From Natronorubrum tibetense GA33 (GTDB lineage: Archaea > Halobacteriota > Halobacteria > Halobacteriales > Natrialbaceae), in NCBI RefSeq assembly GCF_000383975.1, contig NZ_KB913017.1, forward strand, positions 2,593,527-2,657,526: 64,000 bases of DNA. Reading direction: 5' to 3'. Position 1 is the stretch's first letter; every line of letters starts with the position of its first letter. Below the pieces are notes generated by a model. The model was not told where the DNA came from. It made no database searches and worked only from the letters and a program-made list of their open reading frames with translations. Shown here one piece after another: positions 35,224 to 44,200 of this stretch. A program made the translations under genes and the position numbers.

Positions 35224-35586
35224 TCAGGCCCGCTGGCCCAACTTCTCGCGGCTGATTCGGACGCCGGTCGGCGTGATGATCATCTGGTCGTCACCCTTCC
35301 GGACGATGTCGCCGTCGACCTCCTGGGCGACCTGTCGGAGTTCGTCGACGATGTGTTCGACCGTGCTGTCGTTGGTTCGCAGACGCGTGATATCCGCGAT
35401 AACGATGTCGCCGTCGTAGACGGTATCTTTGATGTCGATGGCGTCGGCCTGACCGCTGACCTCGGCGATGTGTACCTGCATTGCTGCGTCGGCCGAATCC
35501 GCCGATACATCGTCGAGATCCAGTTCGACGTAATCCTCGGCCGCTCGGGAACCGCCGCCACCGAGAATTTTGCTCATAAGTCCCAT
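35224..35586 (-). CDS. sepF: Cell division protein SepF
   Basis: This 120-aa SepF anchors the FtsZ ring to the membrane in archaea that lack FtsA. The N-terminal MGLMSKILGG is the membrane-targeting amphipathic segment, separated by an acidic linker from the SepF core (residues 35-115) with YDGDIVIADITRL, a conserved EVDGDIVRKG and QMIITPTGVRIS. The length is typical. A TATA-like sequence 28 nt upstream supports the first ATG. The FtsZ genes are not in this window. Confidence 0.95.
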   Translation of the reverse strand: MGLMSKILGGGGSRAAEDYVELDLDDVSADSADAAMQVHIAEVSGQADAIDIKDTVYDGDIVIADITRLRTNDSTVEHIVDELRQVAQEVDGDIVRKGDDQMIITPTGVRISREKLGQRA

Positions 35587-35608
35587 TGGGGTAACCCACC
35601 GCCGCCGT

Positions 35609-35618
35609 CAGTATAGTT
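35609..35618 (-). promoter_or_regulatory. TATA-like box for sepF
   Basis: AACTATACTG on the minus strand, centred about 28 nt before ATG 35586. Confidence 0.45.
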
Positions 35619-35726
35619 CTTACGTCAGACACAGTTTCCGGCAATCGGCGGTCCGTTGGGGCACGAAGGTGACATCCCCTTTAACATTATACTCTGTTAA
35701 TTATAACTGTGCTATACTTTAACGTA

Positions 35727-35738
35727 TTTTTATATATT
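35727..35738 (+). promoter_or_regulatory. TATA box for the halolysin-like protease
   Basis: TTTTTATATATT lies about 40 nt before ATG 35773 inside an unusually AT-rich 90-bp promoter region; a short leader of about 12 nt would result. Confidence 0.55.
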
Positions 35739-35772
35739 GGCCTGTACGAGATTGGTTGTGGTTTGAATTACC

Positions 35773-37320
35773 ATGACAAAAGATAATATCTCACGTCGAA
35801 CGATTTTACGAGGCGTCGGTACCGGTGTCGCAGGTACTGCGCTGGCAGGACAGGTAACAGCGGGAACCAGTGGATCCGACAGCTACATCGTCGGGATTGC
35901 GCCGGGCCGCGGCCTCGAGACGGTTCGCGAGGCGGCGGACTCGATCCGTCGCGAACTCGACTTCGGATCTATCGGGCAGGCGGTCGCCGGTCAGTTCTCC
36001 GAGACAGCACGCGAGGCGTTAGCGAACAATCCCAACGTCCGGTATATCGAGGAGAACGGGCTGATGCACGCGCTCGAGCAGGAGACGCCGTACGGAATCG
36101 AGCAGGTCGACGCGGACGTCGCTATCGACGACGGCGAGACGGGCGACGGCGTCAGCATCGCGATTCTCGATACGGGGATCGACGCCCAGCACGAGACGCT
36201 CGAGGAGAACCTCGGTGAGGGGTACGCGGCAGCGGACGCCGCGTGTACGACCGACTGCGACGGCGGTCCCTTCGGCGGCGGTGGCAACGATATCGACGAG
36301 TGTCTTGCTGAATGGGACGACGACAACGATCATGGCACACACGTCGCCGGCAGTGCCGGCGCGGCCGACAACGGTGTCGGTGTCCTCGGCGTCGCACCAG
36401 ACGCAACCCTGCACGCTGTGAAGGTGTTGCAGTGTGACGGCGGCGGTTCGCTCGACGATATCGCGGCGGGGATCCAGTGGTCCGCCGATCAGGGCCACGA
36501 CGTCCAGAACATGAGTCTCGGCTCGGACACCGACTCGGACGTCATCCGGGACGCGGTCCAGTACGCCGATTCTGAGGGCGTTGTCATGGTCGCCGCGGCC
36601 GGTAACGACGGCCCCTGTTCCGACTGCGTCGGCTATCCGGCCGCCTACGAGGAGGTCATCGCGGTCTCGGCGGCCGACGAGGACGACGCCCTCGCGGACT
36701 TCTCCTCGACCGGTCCCGAGGTCGATCTCGCGGCTCCCGGGGTCGACGTCAACTCGGCGGTCCCACGGGACGACTACGACGAGTTCTCTGGCACTTCGAT
36801 GTCCTCGCCACACGTCGCGGGCGCGGCCGCGACGCTCATCGCCGCCGGTACCGCTCCCGGAGACGTTCGGGCGGAACTCGAGGCCGCAGCGGACGACATC
36901 GGTCTCGACGAGAACGAACAGGGCTCCGGGCGATTGAACGTCGCCAACGCGCTCGACCTCGAGGACGACGGCGACGACGATGGCGACGACGATGACGACG
37001 ATGATGGTGGCGACGATGACGACGACGAGTCAACCGACAGCGAACCGGTTATCGACGAGTTCTCTGTCACCGAACGGACCAGCGGACCGTGGACCCGCGC
37101 CGACGTCGACTGGGCCGTCTCCGACGAGGACGGCACCCTCGAGTCCGTGACCAGCGAACTGCTCGACGGTGAAAGCGTCGTCGACAGCGAGACGACCGCA
37201 GTCAGCGGCTCGAGCGCGTCGGGTGAACACGAACTACGGACCCGCGACAGCGCTGACGCGGTTCGCCTGACGGTCACCGACGAGGCGGGCAACGAGATCA
37301 GCGACACACGGACGCTCTGA
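35773..37320 (+). CDS. Halolysin-like secreted subtilisin (S8 protease)
   Basis: This 515-aa serine protease carries a Tat signal (SRRTILRGVG, residues 7-16), an I9-like propeptide to about residue 105, and the S8 catalytic domain with Asp133 (ILDTGID), His187 (DHGTHVAG), oxyanion Asn278 (AAAGNDG) and Ser342 (GTSMSSPHVAG). An Asp-rich hinge (residues 398-418) leads to a C-terminal beta domain of about 90 residues that differs from the cysteine-containing extension of classical halolysins. Cys pairs occur in the insert near 158-177. It is probably exported folded and active outside the cell. Confidence 0.94.
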   Translation: MTKDNISRRTILRGVGTGVAGTALAGQVTAGTSGSDSYIVGIAPGRGLETVREAADSIRRELDFGSIGQAVAGQFSETAREALANNPNVRYIEENGLMHALEQETPYGIEQVDADVAIDDGETGDGVSIAILDTGIDAQHETLEENLGEGYAAADAACTTDCDGGPFGGGGNDIDECLAEWDDDNDHGTHVAGSAGAADNGVGVLGVAPDATLHAVKVLQCDGGGSLDDIAAGIQWSADQGHDVQNMSLGSDTDSDVIRDAVQYADSEGVVMVAAAGNDGPCSDCVGYPAAYEEVIAVSAADEDDALADFSSTGPEVDLAAPGVDVNSAVPRDDYDEFSGTSMSSPHVAGAAATLIAAGTAPGDVRAELEAAADDIGLDENEQGSGRLNVANALDLEDDGDDDGDDDDDDDGGDDDDDESTDSEPVIDEFSVTERTSGPWTRADVDWAVSDEDGTLESVTSELLDGESVVDSETTAVSGSSASGEHELRTRDSADAVRLTVTDEAGNEISDTRTL

Positions 37321-37386
37321 AGTCGGGACCACGCGACCGACCTCGACGACGACCTTTTTTACCCGCCGGATCGTCGCCCCGATCGA

Positions 37387-38151
37387 ATGACGTTCAGCAT
37401 CTGCGTCCGCGAGTCCTACACGAACGAGGACGGAGAAGACCACGACCGATTCGGCGTCGCCGTCACGACGCGCCTGCCCGGCGTCGGCACGCTCTGTCCG
37501 TTCGTCAGCGAACACGGTGCGATCGCGACCCAGAGCCTCGTCAACGTCGAACTCGGCGAACGCGGACTCGAGTACGTCGAGGACGGGCTGGCGGTCGACG
37601 ACGCGCTCGAGGCCCTGCTCAACACTGACGACGGCGCGCCGCAGCGACAGCTCCACGGCGTCGATCGCGAGGGCACCTTCGCTTTCTCCGGGGAGGAGTG
37701 TGTCGACTGGTTCGGCCACCTCGAACGCGAGACGTTCACCGTTGCAGGAAACATGCTGACCGGGGAGGATGTTCTCGAAACCACCGCGGCGAACTACGAA
37801 GCCAACGCCGTCCACAAGACGACGGATCGGTCGACCGGCCCCGGTGCCGTGGTCGAAGACGCCGACACCGACCCCCTCTCGAAGCGGTTGATCGATGCGC
37901 TCGCCGCGGGCGACCGCGAGGGCGGCGACAAGCGCGAGGAGCTGGCGGTCCAGAGCGCGGCCGTGGTCGTCGACTCGACGGAATCCCACGAGTGGGAGCC
38001 GCCGTACACTGATCTGCGAGTCGACGCAACCGAGACGCCGATCGCGGACCTGCGCGAGACCTACGACCTCGCGATGGCCGGCTACGAGGACACCCTCGAG
38101 CGCTACAGCGACGTCTTCGAGGCGGATTCGCTGGCCGAAGCTGACGAGTGA
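37387..38151 (+). CDS. DUF1028 family protein
   Basis: This 254-aa protein is of the DUF1028 family, whose fold is predicted to resemble Ntn hydrolases. Family features are the N-terminal strand TFSICVRES...FGVAVTTRLPGVG, the segment GAIATQSLVN, the repeat of L-x-x-L-L-N-T-D-D-G-A-P-Q-R-Q and VAGNMLTG, and the late VDDH-like block replaced here by VDATETPI. A TATA-like CTTTTTTACC lies about 27 nt upstream. No biochemical role is established for the family. Confidence 0.88.
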   Translation: MTFSICVRESYTNEDGEDHDRFGVAVTTRLPGVGTLCPFVSEHGAIATQSLVNVELGERGLEYVEDGLAVDDALEALLNTDDGAPQRQLHGVDREGTFAFSGEECVDWFGHLERETFTVAGNMLTGEDVLETTAANYEANAVHKTTDRSTGPGAVVEDADTDPLSKRLIDALAAGDREGGDKREELAVQSAAVVVDSTESHEWEPPYTDLRVDATETPIADLRETYDLAMAGYEDTLERYSDVFEADSLAEADE

Positions 38152-38512
38152 CGTGGGGTGCTCGAGTCGGGTATCAATACCGTGTTACCGAACGGATCAA
38201 CGCCTGCCGACTTCGCCACGTGCGGTGGCGCGCGCTGTGTCACGGCGAGCGGCGAGCGAGACGTGACAGGGACTTCGTGTGAGGTCGTCGCGAGTAATAC
38301 GAGCGACTGCGTGGAAGACGCGAAGCGTCTTCCTGTGGATGAGCGAGTGAGTAGAGCGAACGAGCGAATCGGCTGGGGAGGACGTGGAATTCATCGCCGC
38401 CAGCGAGAGCAGCCTACTTGCCCTCACAGTGCTCACTACGCGAACGGATCCAGTATATTGACTGTGTGAAAAAACAGTCTGACGACGCCAAGACGTCGTC
38501 TACACGCAACGA
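38152..38512. other. 361-bp intergenic region with a GAA-loop palindrome
   Basis: It lies between the DUF1028 and PUA genes (convergent). It is rich in GAGCGAACGAGCGA-like simple sequence, holds the palindrome at 38313-38333 and an AT-richer end (CAGTATATTGACTG near 38450). No gene was found. Confidence 0.55.
38313..38333. repeat. GAA-loop palindrome, 9-bp stem
   Basis: GGAAGACGC and GCGTCTTCC pair around a GAA loop. The stem core A-A-G-R-C-G-C is the same as in the hairpin at 20329-20351 and the one at 55478-55494. The downstream flank (GTGGATGAGCGAGTGAG) also resembles the flank of the 55-kb copy in reverse. Confidence 0.7.
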
Positions 38513-38992
38513 CTAGCCGCTGAACTCGTAGAGATCGTCGCCGACGTGGTGCAGCGAATCGATGACCTTCCCCTCGCTTCCGACCATATCCGAGCCCTCG
38601 ACGCGGGCGCGGCCGACAGCCAGCACCTTTCCGTGGGACTCCTCGGCGATGACGACCAGATCGTCGGGTTCGATATCGTCCGTGGCCTCCGTGATCCCCG
38701 GCCGCATCACGTCCGCGCCGTCGCTGACGAACGAGATCGCGCCGGAGTCGACCGTCACCAACTGCTTCTCGGGCTCGTAGACGTTTGCCCCACGAACCGT
38801 CAGAAACGGTTCGTCGTCGAAGTAGGCGACCTGTGGCTCGCCGTCGATGAGGACGACCTCCCAGTCGGTCTCTTCGAACTCGACGCGTTCGTAGGCGTCA
38901 CCGTCGGGCGAGACGCCGAGTTGCTCCTCGAGCGTGGTCTCTACGTCCGAGACCGCGTCACTCCGGAGGTGGTGTCGGGACTTGACCTGCAT
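38513..38992 (-). CDS. PUA-domain RNA-binding protein
   Basis: This 159-aa protein has a C-terminal PUA domain (residues about 75-155: VDSGAISFVSDGADVMRPGI, then VVIAEESHGKVLAVGRARV) preceded by an alpha/beta N-terminal domain. This is the layout of the archaeal MCT-1/Tma20-like group. It probably contacts tRNA or ribosomal RNA. Start ATG 38992 (MQVKSRHHL) follows a TATA-like box by 27 nt; the ATG eight codons upstream is rejected for this reason. Confidence 0.9.
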   Translation of the reverse strand: MQVKSRHHLRSDAVSDVETTLEEQLGVSPDGDAYERVEFEETDWEVVLIDGEPQVAYFDDEPFLTVRGANVYEPEKQLVTVDSGAISFVSDGADVMRPGITEATDDIEPDDLVVIAEESHGKVLAVGRARVEGSDMVGSEGKVIDSLHHVGDDLYEFSG

Positions 38993-39014
38993 ACTCGCCC
39001 TTCCGCCCGTGTGC

Positions 39015-39022
39015 ATTTAATA
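39015..39022 (-). promoter_or_regulatory. TATA-like box for the PUA protein
   Basis: TATTAAAT on the minus strand, about 27 nt before ATG 38992; it decides between two in-frame ATGs. Confidence 0.5.
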
Positions 39023-39208
39023 GGTTAGATTCTGCGTCACAGGTCGAGCGAGGGTCCGAGATACGCTCGAGCGGAGCGTCGATCGCCAGCGAAACGCCGA
39101 TTTGCTGCGGAGCGTCGGTCTCGCGCGAACCCGAGTCCGCGCGCACCCGAGCCCTCACCGCGAGCGAATCGGGGCAGCGTATTCGTCGCCTCGAGTAGAC
39201 ACTCCCGT

Positions 39209-39829
39209 ATGGTACGGACGCTCGGCGGCCCGGACACGGATCGAATGGAGGCGTTGAGCGACGGCGTGTTTGCCATCGTGCTCACGTTGTTGGTGTTGCA
39301 GTTCGAGGTGCCGGATGTTTCCGCCTCGGAGCTACCAGCGGCGGTAGCCGATCAGGAGACGCTGCTCGTCAGCTACCTCCTGAGTTTCGTCGTCGTCGGA
39401 CTCTATTGGATCATCCACCACAATCTCTTTCGGTACATCGAGGCCCACGATCGGATCCTGCTGTGGCTGAACCTGCTGTTCCTGCTCTCGATCTCGTTTC
39501 TTCCGTACCCGACGGAGCTGATGGGCGTCTACGGAACGCAGTTCGCCTGGACGCTGTACGCGGTCAATTTCATCCTCGTCGGCCTGCTCCTCACCGCGGT
39601 CTGGACCTACGCGGCTCGAGCCGACTTTACAGCCGACGAGATCAGCGACGGAACCGCGCGTCTGATCACGATTCGAGGGCTGATCTCGCCGGCCGTCTTC
39701 GCCCTCTCGGTCGTCGTCGCCACCGTGAGCCTCTCGGTGGCGTACTTCGTCCCGATACTGATCGCGCCGGCCCAGATGGTCTGGAATCGGCACTATCAGG
39801 AGGTGACCGACTCCCGCCGGTCGTCGTGA
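39209..39829 (+). CDS. TMEM175/DUF1211-family potassium channel-like protein
   Basis: This 206-aa membrane protein carries the TMEM175 signature in the first helix, RMEALSDGVFAIVLTLLVL (residues 12-30), which lines the ion pore in characterised members. It has the H-H-N-L-F segment after helix 3 and six predicted helices. Prokaryotic members form tetrameric potassium-permeable channels. In a salt-in halophile it may help set the cytoplasmic potassium level, which is an inference. The next gene starts 51 bp downstream on the same strand. Confidence 0.9.
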   Translation: MVRTLGGPDTDRMEALSDGVFAIVLTLLVLQFEVPDVSASELPAAVADQETLLVSYLLSFVVVGLYWIIHHNLFRYIEAHDRILLWLNLLFLLSISFLPYPTELMGVYGTQFAWTLYAVNFILVGLLLTAVWTYAARADFTADEISDGTARLITIRGLISPAVFALSVVVATVSLSVAYFVPILIAPAQMVWNRHYQEVTDSRRSS

Positions 39830-39880
39830 AAGGGCAAACCACTATCCTCCCGGGGCTGGTAGCTCGCCAGAGCAAACTCG

Positions 39881-41323
39881 ATGGCCACTGAGTACGTCTT
39901 TATCAGCGACCTCCATATGGGCGGCGACGAGCAGCTCACGACGCTCGATTTCGAGGCCGAACTCCTCGAGTTTCTCGCGGACCTCGAAGCGCGCGGCGGC
40001 GACGTCGAACTGATCATCAACGGCGACGCCTTCGGGCTGTGGGAGTACGCCGAAGTGACGGGGCCGGCGAAACTCGAGTGCGTGATCGAGGACCATCCGC
40101 GGGTGTTCGAGCAACTCCGTGCGACCGGCGCGGAGATCGACATCACGCTTATTCCGGGCAACCACGACTACGATCTCGCTTGCTACCCCGAACACGCCGA
40201 TCGACTCGCGGCGTTCAACGTCGCGCTCGAGCCCGAAATCGCGATCACTCGCGAGGTAGATGTCGATGACGACACCGCGGACGAGAACCCGTTGATCTGG
40301 ATCGAACACGGCCAGCAACACGACGCGAACAATCGGCTGCCCGACTGGGGCAACCCCGACGCGCTCCCGGTCGGCTACTTCATTGTCCAGCGGATCGTCG
40401 ATACGGCCGGCCGCTACTCGGGACGGGCTAGCGGCGACTGGCTGCGCGATATCCAGTCGGTGGCCCCGATGGAGGAGACCCCGCGCTGGCTCCTCTCGAA
40501 CTACTTGTACCGGGAGATGAGTCCGTACCTGCGAGCGATCGTCGTCCCGCTGCTGTTGTTCTTCAACATCACGCTCGTCTACCTCTTCGGGACCGTTCTC
40601 GAGGTCGCGGGGATTCTCCCGGCACGACTGTTCACCGACAATCCCGTCGTCCACGCGCTCGGCATCGCCGATATCGTCCTCGAGATCATCGTCACGATCA
40701 ACCTCGTGATCATCGCCGTCCTCCTGTTGCTCGCGGTCCCGCTGTGGTTCTTCAGACGCGATCTCGGGCACACGCTCGAGCGCTTCGGCGTCGCGCTCTC
40801 GGGGATTCATGTCGGACAGGGCGACGAGCCGTTCCTGAACGCGGCCCGGGAAACGCTCGAGGCGAACCGCGACGTCTGCGTCTACGTCTACGGTCACACC
40901 CACCGCGCGTCGCTCACGCGGTGGGGCGACCGGGTCGTCGTTAACACTGGCACCTGGCTGAAGAAACTCCAGCACGTCGAGACGCGGTTCTCCCGGCTGC
41001 CGGGCGTCTACGTGCCCTCGTTCCGGCTGAACTACGTCCGAATATTCGCCGAGGGTGATCGGGTCGTCGTCGAGTACGAGGAGGTCGAGACCGACCAGCC
41101 GCGGGACCTCACCCGCTTCCAGCGACTGATCGCGCGTCGTCCGCCGCCGAAAGAACCGATTCCCGCGCGAACGGTGATCGATCCGGACGGGTCTCTCGAG
41201 GTTCCCGACGCTGACGCCGCTCTCGAGGACGGGGGCGAGCGAAAACCGGCGTCCAACGGTGGCGACAGCGATTTGGGCACGGTCGACGGCGATCGATCCG
41301 GACGGAACGGGCGACAACCGTGA
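39881..41323 (+). CDS. Membrane-anchored calcineurin-like metallophosphoesterase
   Basis: This 480-aa phosphoesterase has the di-metal motifs D10-x-H12 (SDLHMGG), G48-D49 (NGDAF), G-N94-H95-D96, E-H-G-Q-Q-H-D near 145 and the final G-H-T-H near 341. An unusual insertion between the fourth and last motifs (about residues 200-300) contains two hydrophobic helices (PYLRAIVVPLLLFFNITLVYL and a second near 270-290), so the catalytic halves are joined through the membrane. The C-terminal 100 residues are polar. The substrate is unknown. Same strand as the TMEM175 gene. Confidence 0.88.
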   Translation: MATEYVFISDLHMGGDEQLTTLDFEAELLEFLADLEARGGDVELIINGDAFGLWEYAEVTGPAKLECVIEDHPRVFEQLRATGAEIDITLIPGNHDYDLACYPEHADRLAAFNVALEPEIAITREVDVDDDTADENPLIWIEHGQQHDANNRLPDWGNPDALPVGYFIVQRIVDTAGRYSGRASGDWLRDIQSVAPMEETPRWLLSNYLYREMSPYLRAIVVPLLLFFNITLVYLFGTVLEVAGILPARLFTDNPVVHALGIADIVLEIIVTINLVIIAVLLLLAVPLWFFRRDLGHTLERFGVALSGIHVGQGDEPFLNAARETLEANRDVCVYVYGHTHRASLTRWGDRVVVNTGTWLKKLQHVETRFSRLPGVYVPSFRLNYVRIFAEGDRVVVEYEEVETDQPRDLTRFQRLIARRPPPKEPIPARTVIDPDGSLEVPDADAALEDGGERKPASNGGDSDLGTVDGDRSGRNGRQP

Positions 41324-41503
41324 TTCACTGTGGCCAATCTACCGTAACCGGCGGGGAAACGTGCGACGAGAGCGACTTGCCAAACCGATCGAGAACCGAT
41401 CCGCTGGAGAACTTCCGCTTCGAGGATTGATCGATCACCCGGACAGTCCGGCCACCGAGATCGTGTGAGAATTGCTAAGTAATAGCACGATATTGGAAGA
41501 CAT

Positions 41504-41797
41504 ATGTGGCCCTCCCGGACCCACACTGAGACGGTGACGTGTCTCGCCTGCGGCGAGCAGGTGCCCCGGTCGAAGGCGCGCGAATACGACAAACACGGCG
41601 ATCGCTGGGACCGCGACGACAAGTCGTTCGAACACCTCTGCAAATCCTGTCACGACGACCTCTGTCACTATCCGCGGGACGAACTCGAGGCGTTGTTGAT
41701 CGAACTCGAAGCGGGCGAAGCGACACGGGAGCGTTTTCTCTCGAGCTACCTCGAGACCGTCGAGGAGCGATACGGAACGCTCGAGGAGGAGTCCTGA
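41504..41797 (+). CDS. Small zinc-finger protein
   Basis: This 97-aa protein has two CxxC knuckles, Cys13/Cys16 (CLACGEQVPRSKARE) and Cys46/Cys49 (CKSCHDDLCHYPR), spaced by about 30 residues, the pattern of a treble-clef or HNH-like zinc-binding domain. The C-terminal half is an acidic helix (residues 57-95). No catalytic HNH triad can be assigned. It is a common small orphan in haloarchaea of unknown function. Confidence 0.8.
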   Translation: MWPSRTHTETVTCLACGEQVPRSKAREYDKHGDRWDRDDKSFEHLCKSCHDDLCHYPRDELEALLIELEAGEATRERFLSSYLETVEERYGTLEEES

Positions 41798-41918
41798 CGC
41801 GAGGATCCGTCTCTAAGACGGGTGGGGTCAGTCGAGCCCTGTCGCGGGCCTCGGAACGAAGCGACTCCGCTATCCCGCCCGCAGTCGAGCAGATCGAGGG
41901 TTCTCGAGGGGACTCTCC

Positions 41919-44039
41919 TCACGCGTCGTCGACGGCGGTCGGGTCCCGAGTTGCAGTTGGCGGTCGGGACGTGCCCGCAGTGTCGAACTCGAATCGAGCG
42001 CCCCCGTCGGCGCTCTCTGTAATCCGAATCGTCCAGCCGTGGCCCTCAGCGATCTCGTCGACGATCGCGAGCCCGAACCCGGTTCCGGACGGCGACGACG
42101 TTTCGCCGTACTCGAGGACACGCTTGCGCTCGTCGGCTGGAATGCCCGGCCCGTCGTCTTCGACGAAGAACCCGTTAGGAGTGGTGCCGACCCTGACGTG
42201 GACGGTCTCGTCACCGTGCTCAACGGCGTCCTCGGGAGTTTGCGACCGAGGGCTCGTTGAGCCGTGCTCAACGGCGTTCCGAAACAGGTTCTCGAGCAGG
42301 CGCACCAGTCGGTCCTCGTCGGCGACGATCGACCGATCGCTCGCGACCGATCGGGTCGCCCCGTCGGTGTCGACGTTCGCCCAGGCACGATCGACGACGC
42401 GGGGGAGGTCGACCAGCTCGGTGTCGTCGATCGGTTGCCCCTCTCGAGCCAGGCGTAACATGTCCTCGATGATCGCCGCCATTCGGCCGTGAGCGAGTTC
42501 GATGTCCTCGTGATACGCACAGTCGACGTCGTCGCTGGCCGCTTCGAGGTAGCCCTGGGCGACGTTCAGCGGATTGCGCAGGTCGTGGCTGACGACATCC
42601 GCGAACCGTTCGAGTTGCTCGTTCGAGCGACGGATCTCGCGTTCGCGTTGCTTGCGGTCGGTGATATCCCGCGTGTTCAGGACGACACCCTCGACGAACG
42701 GATCCTCGAGTAAGTTGCTGCCGATCGTCTCGACGTCTCGCCACTCACCGTCGGCGGTCCGGAGGCGATACTCCGCCCGATCGACGGCAATCTCAGCGTC
42801 GAGTCCGCTCCGAAACTGCTCGAGAAGCGCCGCTCGGTCGTCGGGATGTACCAGTTCGAACGCGGATCGTCCCTCCAGTTCGGAGGGTGTGAATCCCAGG
42901 ACGGTCGTACACGAGGGACTCTGGTAGCGAATGATCCCGTCCTCGTCGACCATCGTGATGAGGTCGGAGGCGTTCTCGATAAACGACTGGTAGCGCTGTT
43001 CGACGGCGTGTTGCTCGGTAACGTCGCGAAGGAGGAGCAGTCGAATCTCGTCGGCGCTCGAGAGCTGCTGAACCTGAACGTCGAAGAAACGACGGCCGTC
43101 GTCGCCGTCGACGATGATTTCGGTCTGATGAGTCGACGCCCCGTCGCGAACGATCGGAGCGATATCGGGGAAAATCGCGGTCACGTCCCGACCGACGAAC
43201 GAGTCGGTCCCGCGCATACCCCGAACGGCCGCGTTGGCGTCTCGGATACGGTCCGTGTCGTCGATCACGAGAAAGCCGTCGCGCATATCTTCGACGATTG
43301 CAGTGCGGGCGACGGGAGCGATATCCAGCAGGTGATGGCGATAGATGGCGACGGCGAACACGATGCCGGAGACGGTGAACGCGACGGGCGTCAGATCGAG
43401 GTTCCCCATCGGACCCAAATCGAGCGCCCATACGATATTGGGGACGAAGGGAACGAGAATCGCGATCAGGACGGCGACGGACTGCAGGCGGTAGACGCGG
43501 TGTGATTCGTACACCGTTTTGAGCAAGAATCCCGCGGCGACGACGACGAGCCCGTACATGAACAGGAGGGTGACGGTCGCCGCTAGCCCCAGGGTTCGAT
43601 CGAGAACGACGATGCCGTCGACGACGGTGGTGTCGAGTGGTCGTTCGTACAGGTTCCGGTACTGAGTCGCGTGTAGGACGAATCCCGCGACGGGGACGAC
43701 AGTCACCGCGAGGAGCGTCCGCCGGGTGAGCCACCGTTCGTGATCCGAGTACGCGACGGCGAAGGCGAACAGCGAGACCACGACCAGAATAGAGGCGACG
43801 AAGGCGATGCTCAACCAGAACCGTTTCGCTGGCAGGTCGACGCTCAGTATCTGCAGCGCGTACGCACCCGACCAGATCGCACAGCCGGCGTTCAGGCCGA
43901 CGAACGCGCTGACGCTCGGGTCGTCCATCGCGTCCGATCGGACCACGACGGTGTAGATGGCCAACGCCGCCGAGACCACCATCGCCAGGAGGAGAACGCC
44001 GATGTAGGGAACGAGTTGCGTCGTGTACTGCCAGGCCAT
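41919..44039 (-). CDS. 7TM sensor histidine kinase with two PAS domains
   Basis: This 706-aa kinase has an N-terminal seven-helix membrane sensor (residues 5-230, His-kinase 7TM type), a first PAS (about 240-345), a second PAS/PAC (355-470), and a HisKA helix with phospho-His in VVSHDLRNPLNV. The HATPase domain follows with LLENLFRNAVEH, EDDGPGIP and SGTGFGLAI. The C-terminal tail is disordered. The ligand sensed by the membrane domain is unknown. It is divergent from the RNase R gene and has no linked response regulator. Confidence 0.93.
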   Translation of the reverse strand: MAWQYTTQLVPYIGVLLLAMVVSAALAIYTVVVRSDAMDDPSVSAFVGLNAGCAIWSGAYALQILSVDLPAKRFWLSIAFVASILVVVSLFAFAVAYSDHERWLTRRTLLAVTVVPVAGFVLHATQYRNLYERPLDTTVVDGIVVLDRTLGLAATVTLLFMYGLVVVAAGFLLKTVYESHRVYRLQSVAVLIAILVPFVPNIVWALDLGPMGNLDLTPVAFTVSGIVFAVAIYRHHLLDIAPVARTAIVEDMRDGFLVIDDTDRIRDANAAVRGMRGTDSFVGRDVTAIFPDIAPIVRDGASTHQTEIIVDGDDGRRFFDVQVQQLSSADEIRLLLLRDVTEQHAVEQRYQSFIENASDLITMVDEDGIIRYQSPSCTTVLGFTPSELEGRSAFELVHPDDRAALLEQFRSGLDAEIAVDRAEYRLRTADGEWRDVETIGSNLLEDPFVEGVVLNTRDITDRKQREREIRRSNEQLERFADVVSHDLRNPLNVAQGYLEAASDDVDCAYHEDIELAHGRMAAIIEDMLRLAREGQPIDDTELVDLPRVVDRAWANVDTDGATRSVASDRSIVADEDRLVRLLENLFRNAVEHGSTSPRSQTPEDAVEHGDETVHVRVGTTPNGFFVEDDGPGIPADERKRVLEYGETSSPSGTGFGLAIVDEIAEGHGWTIRITESADGGARFEFDTAGTSRPPTATRDPTAVDDA

Positions 44040-44200
44040 AGCCGAATTAGTCGTCTATTAGCCTCGGCCCGTATACCGGTTCTGGCTGGGCAATATGTTC
44101 GAATTTGATAGGTTCCTGTGATCGTTTCGGCGATCGAACGACTCTTCGACGACGTTCTCATCCCGACACGACTTTCACCCTTTCGTCCGTACGCCACCGT

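Noticed and set aside
39842-41317. A 491-codon frame on the minus strand
   Set aside because: It is antisense to the metallophosphoesterase over its whole length, and is Arg/Val/Asp-rich without a motif.
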